From positions 3,658,001 through 3,722,000 of the forward strand of contig JAXRKN010000039.1 of NCBI GenBank assembly GCA_038502055.1: a DNA stretch of 64,000 nt, in the 5' to 3' direction. Source of the DNA: Tanytarsus gracilentus. Its lineage: Eukaryota > Arthropoda > Insecta > Diptera > Chironomidae. The translations under genes were made by a program, and so were the position numbers. This document shows, piece after piece, positions 62,701-64,000 of this stretch (within the stretch, counting starts at the first letter, position 1; every line of letters starts with the position of its first letter). The notes beneath the pieces were generated by a model. The model was not told the origin of the DNA. It saw nothing but the letters and a program-made list of their open reading frames with translations, and ran no database searches.

Positions 62701-64000
62701 TTTCTTCTTTGATTGAAAGTTTTATGATTATGTCGTCAGGATCAAGTTTTCTGTACACGACTTTCATTCAAAAACTTTTTGATAAAAAAATTCTATTTTT
62801 ATGCTAAAGATCCTCTCTCGAATCAATGAATGCGAAATTAATTTTACCCATGAAACAACCGCACCAACAGCTAAGAGGAAAAATAACGACAGTGAGGAAA
62901 CGCTGCAATGTACTGTGCTGTCAGTCGCTCGTTCAACCGTCTGCTAAAATCGATTTTTTTCATTCATGTTCTGATGAAAATTTTCTGTTATCTCTTTGCG
63001 ATTTTTTTTGCTGATGATCGACAAGCGTGCGATGCTCTTCAATTAATTGAGAGGTGGGTTTCGTGAGTGCTTAAGAGAGGTTTAGATAAGAGATTTTTTT
63101 AGAGAATATCGTCACGAAATCGATTTAGATGCTACAAGGGTCAGTTAAAAAATTCTGAGAATTTCTCAGAGATAGAAAATTTTACCAAAGATAAAAATCA
63201 ACAAGAAATTTAATGCCTAACTCAATATCTCTCGATTAAAGTAATGCTGATCCTTTTTACAAAAAACCCAAATTATTTCGTTTACACCTAAAAATCCTCA
63301 AATCCACTTATGTTCACATCATTTCGACCTTTCCTAACATTCCAATTTAGATGATAGAGCAATTTCTTAAGCTTACCGCAATTAAGAGTTTATCAACTCT
63401 ATACGAACCAAACTTTTCTCTCTCTTGAGCACAAAACCGCTGAATAATTCAGCTAGTCATCAAATAAATTATGAAATTGCGTAAAAATTTTCTGCTAAAG
63501 TCATTAAGAAGTTTTATACTGTCGATGCTCATAAAATAATAATGCAAATATTCTTCTCTTAAATCATTCGACTCAAGTAGGATCGTAAAAAAAAGACGCT
63601 ACTGTCTCTCCATTGTGAAATCGAGATGTGGACATTAGAATGCTAAAGAGGAATTTGACGCAGTGCTTGTAAAGTCCTTGTGGTTACGACTGTGGAATTT
63701 TAATGCCAAATTAAGAGCTTTGATTCGAAGGGAGCGGAACTAGGATTTTTTTGAATGATCTTCAAACCAAAAATTCCAACAAGTTTTCTCAATCTTTTCA
63801 AATTTTTCAAGAAAGTTCAACTAAATCAATTTCCATAAATCCCATTTCATTGCTTGACTTCCTCGCGAAAACCACTGAAGCCCAACCGAAGAGGAAATTT
63901 CCTTCCTCATTTTACAGAGAAACAATACAAAAACTTTTTTTATTAGATTTTCGATTGGCCATAATCTGATAATCATCATTATGGATGAATAACTTCTGCA
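59711..64000. other. Probable intron or intergenic DNA, no gene recognised
   Basis: AT-rich sequence with only short frames (up to 104 codons at 62767-62453 minus, low-complexity Lys/Phe-rich). I searched for the missing 5' half of the Sex-lethal RRM1 on the minus strand and did not find it here. Confidence 0.5.

Overview
The window is AT-rich eukaryotic DNA from an insect. Genes are split by short GT-AG introns, mostly 50-80 bp, with TATA boxes, TCAGT-type initiators and AATAAA signals. A Sex-lethal-type RNA-binding protein, a CLIP-C serine protease cluster, a nose-resistant-to-fluoxetine acyltransferase and a divergent ELOVL elongase point to a dipteran, probably a nematoceran midge or mosquito relative. 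This is inference from family content, not a species identification.

Layout. (1) 0.3-4.5 kb, plus strand: a short-loop defensin, a 1.9-kb inverted-repeat element packed with tandem arrays, and a small secreted six-cysteine protein with a crystallin-like pattern. (2) 8.5-9.8 kb, minus: a four-exon trypsin-like protease with a GPI-like tail; a 20-nt micro-exon carries its catalytic His. (3) 12.0-14.6 kb: unassigned ORFs and a roughly 1.0-kb GC-richer block between near-identical direct repeats. (4) 14.6-27.1 kb: nothing coding recognised. (5) 27.1-28.4 kb, minus: low-confidence Thr-rich and Ser/Asn-rich exon candidates. (6) 30.7-39.9 kb, minus: four lipid-related genes: a lipase-like protein without its serine nucleophile, an NRF-type membrane acyltransferase (9 exons), an intact-triad lipase (5 exons) and an elongase-like protein (4 exons) with a broken histidine box. 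(7) 40.9-45.7 kb, plus: three tandem CLIP-domain serine protease zymogens, each with eight exons in the same phases and Leu before the activation site. (8) 50.4-54.8 kb, minus: two exons of a Sex-lethal-like gene (RRM2 and the C-terminus) and a possible alternative last exon. The 5' part lies in or beyond 54.8-64 kb, so most of the right end is probably its large intron. (9) 58.76-59.71 kb: a 0.95-kb inverted-repeat element with a CCGT microsatellite and about 125-bp tandem repeats.

Functionally the window mixes innate immunity (defensin; CLIP-C proteases, a family that acts in Toll and melanisation cascades), extracellular or membrane lipid handling, and post-transcriptional regulation. Nothing suggests one coordinated pathway beyond strand and family clustering. 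Exon models were built by hand from splice signals and reading-frame continuity. In the eight well-supported multi-exon models the reading frame stays open and the intron phases match.
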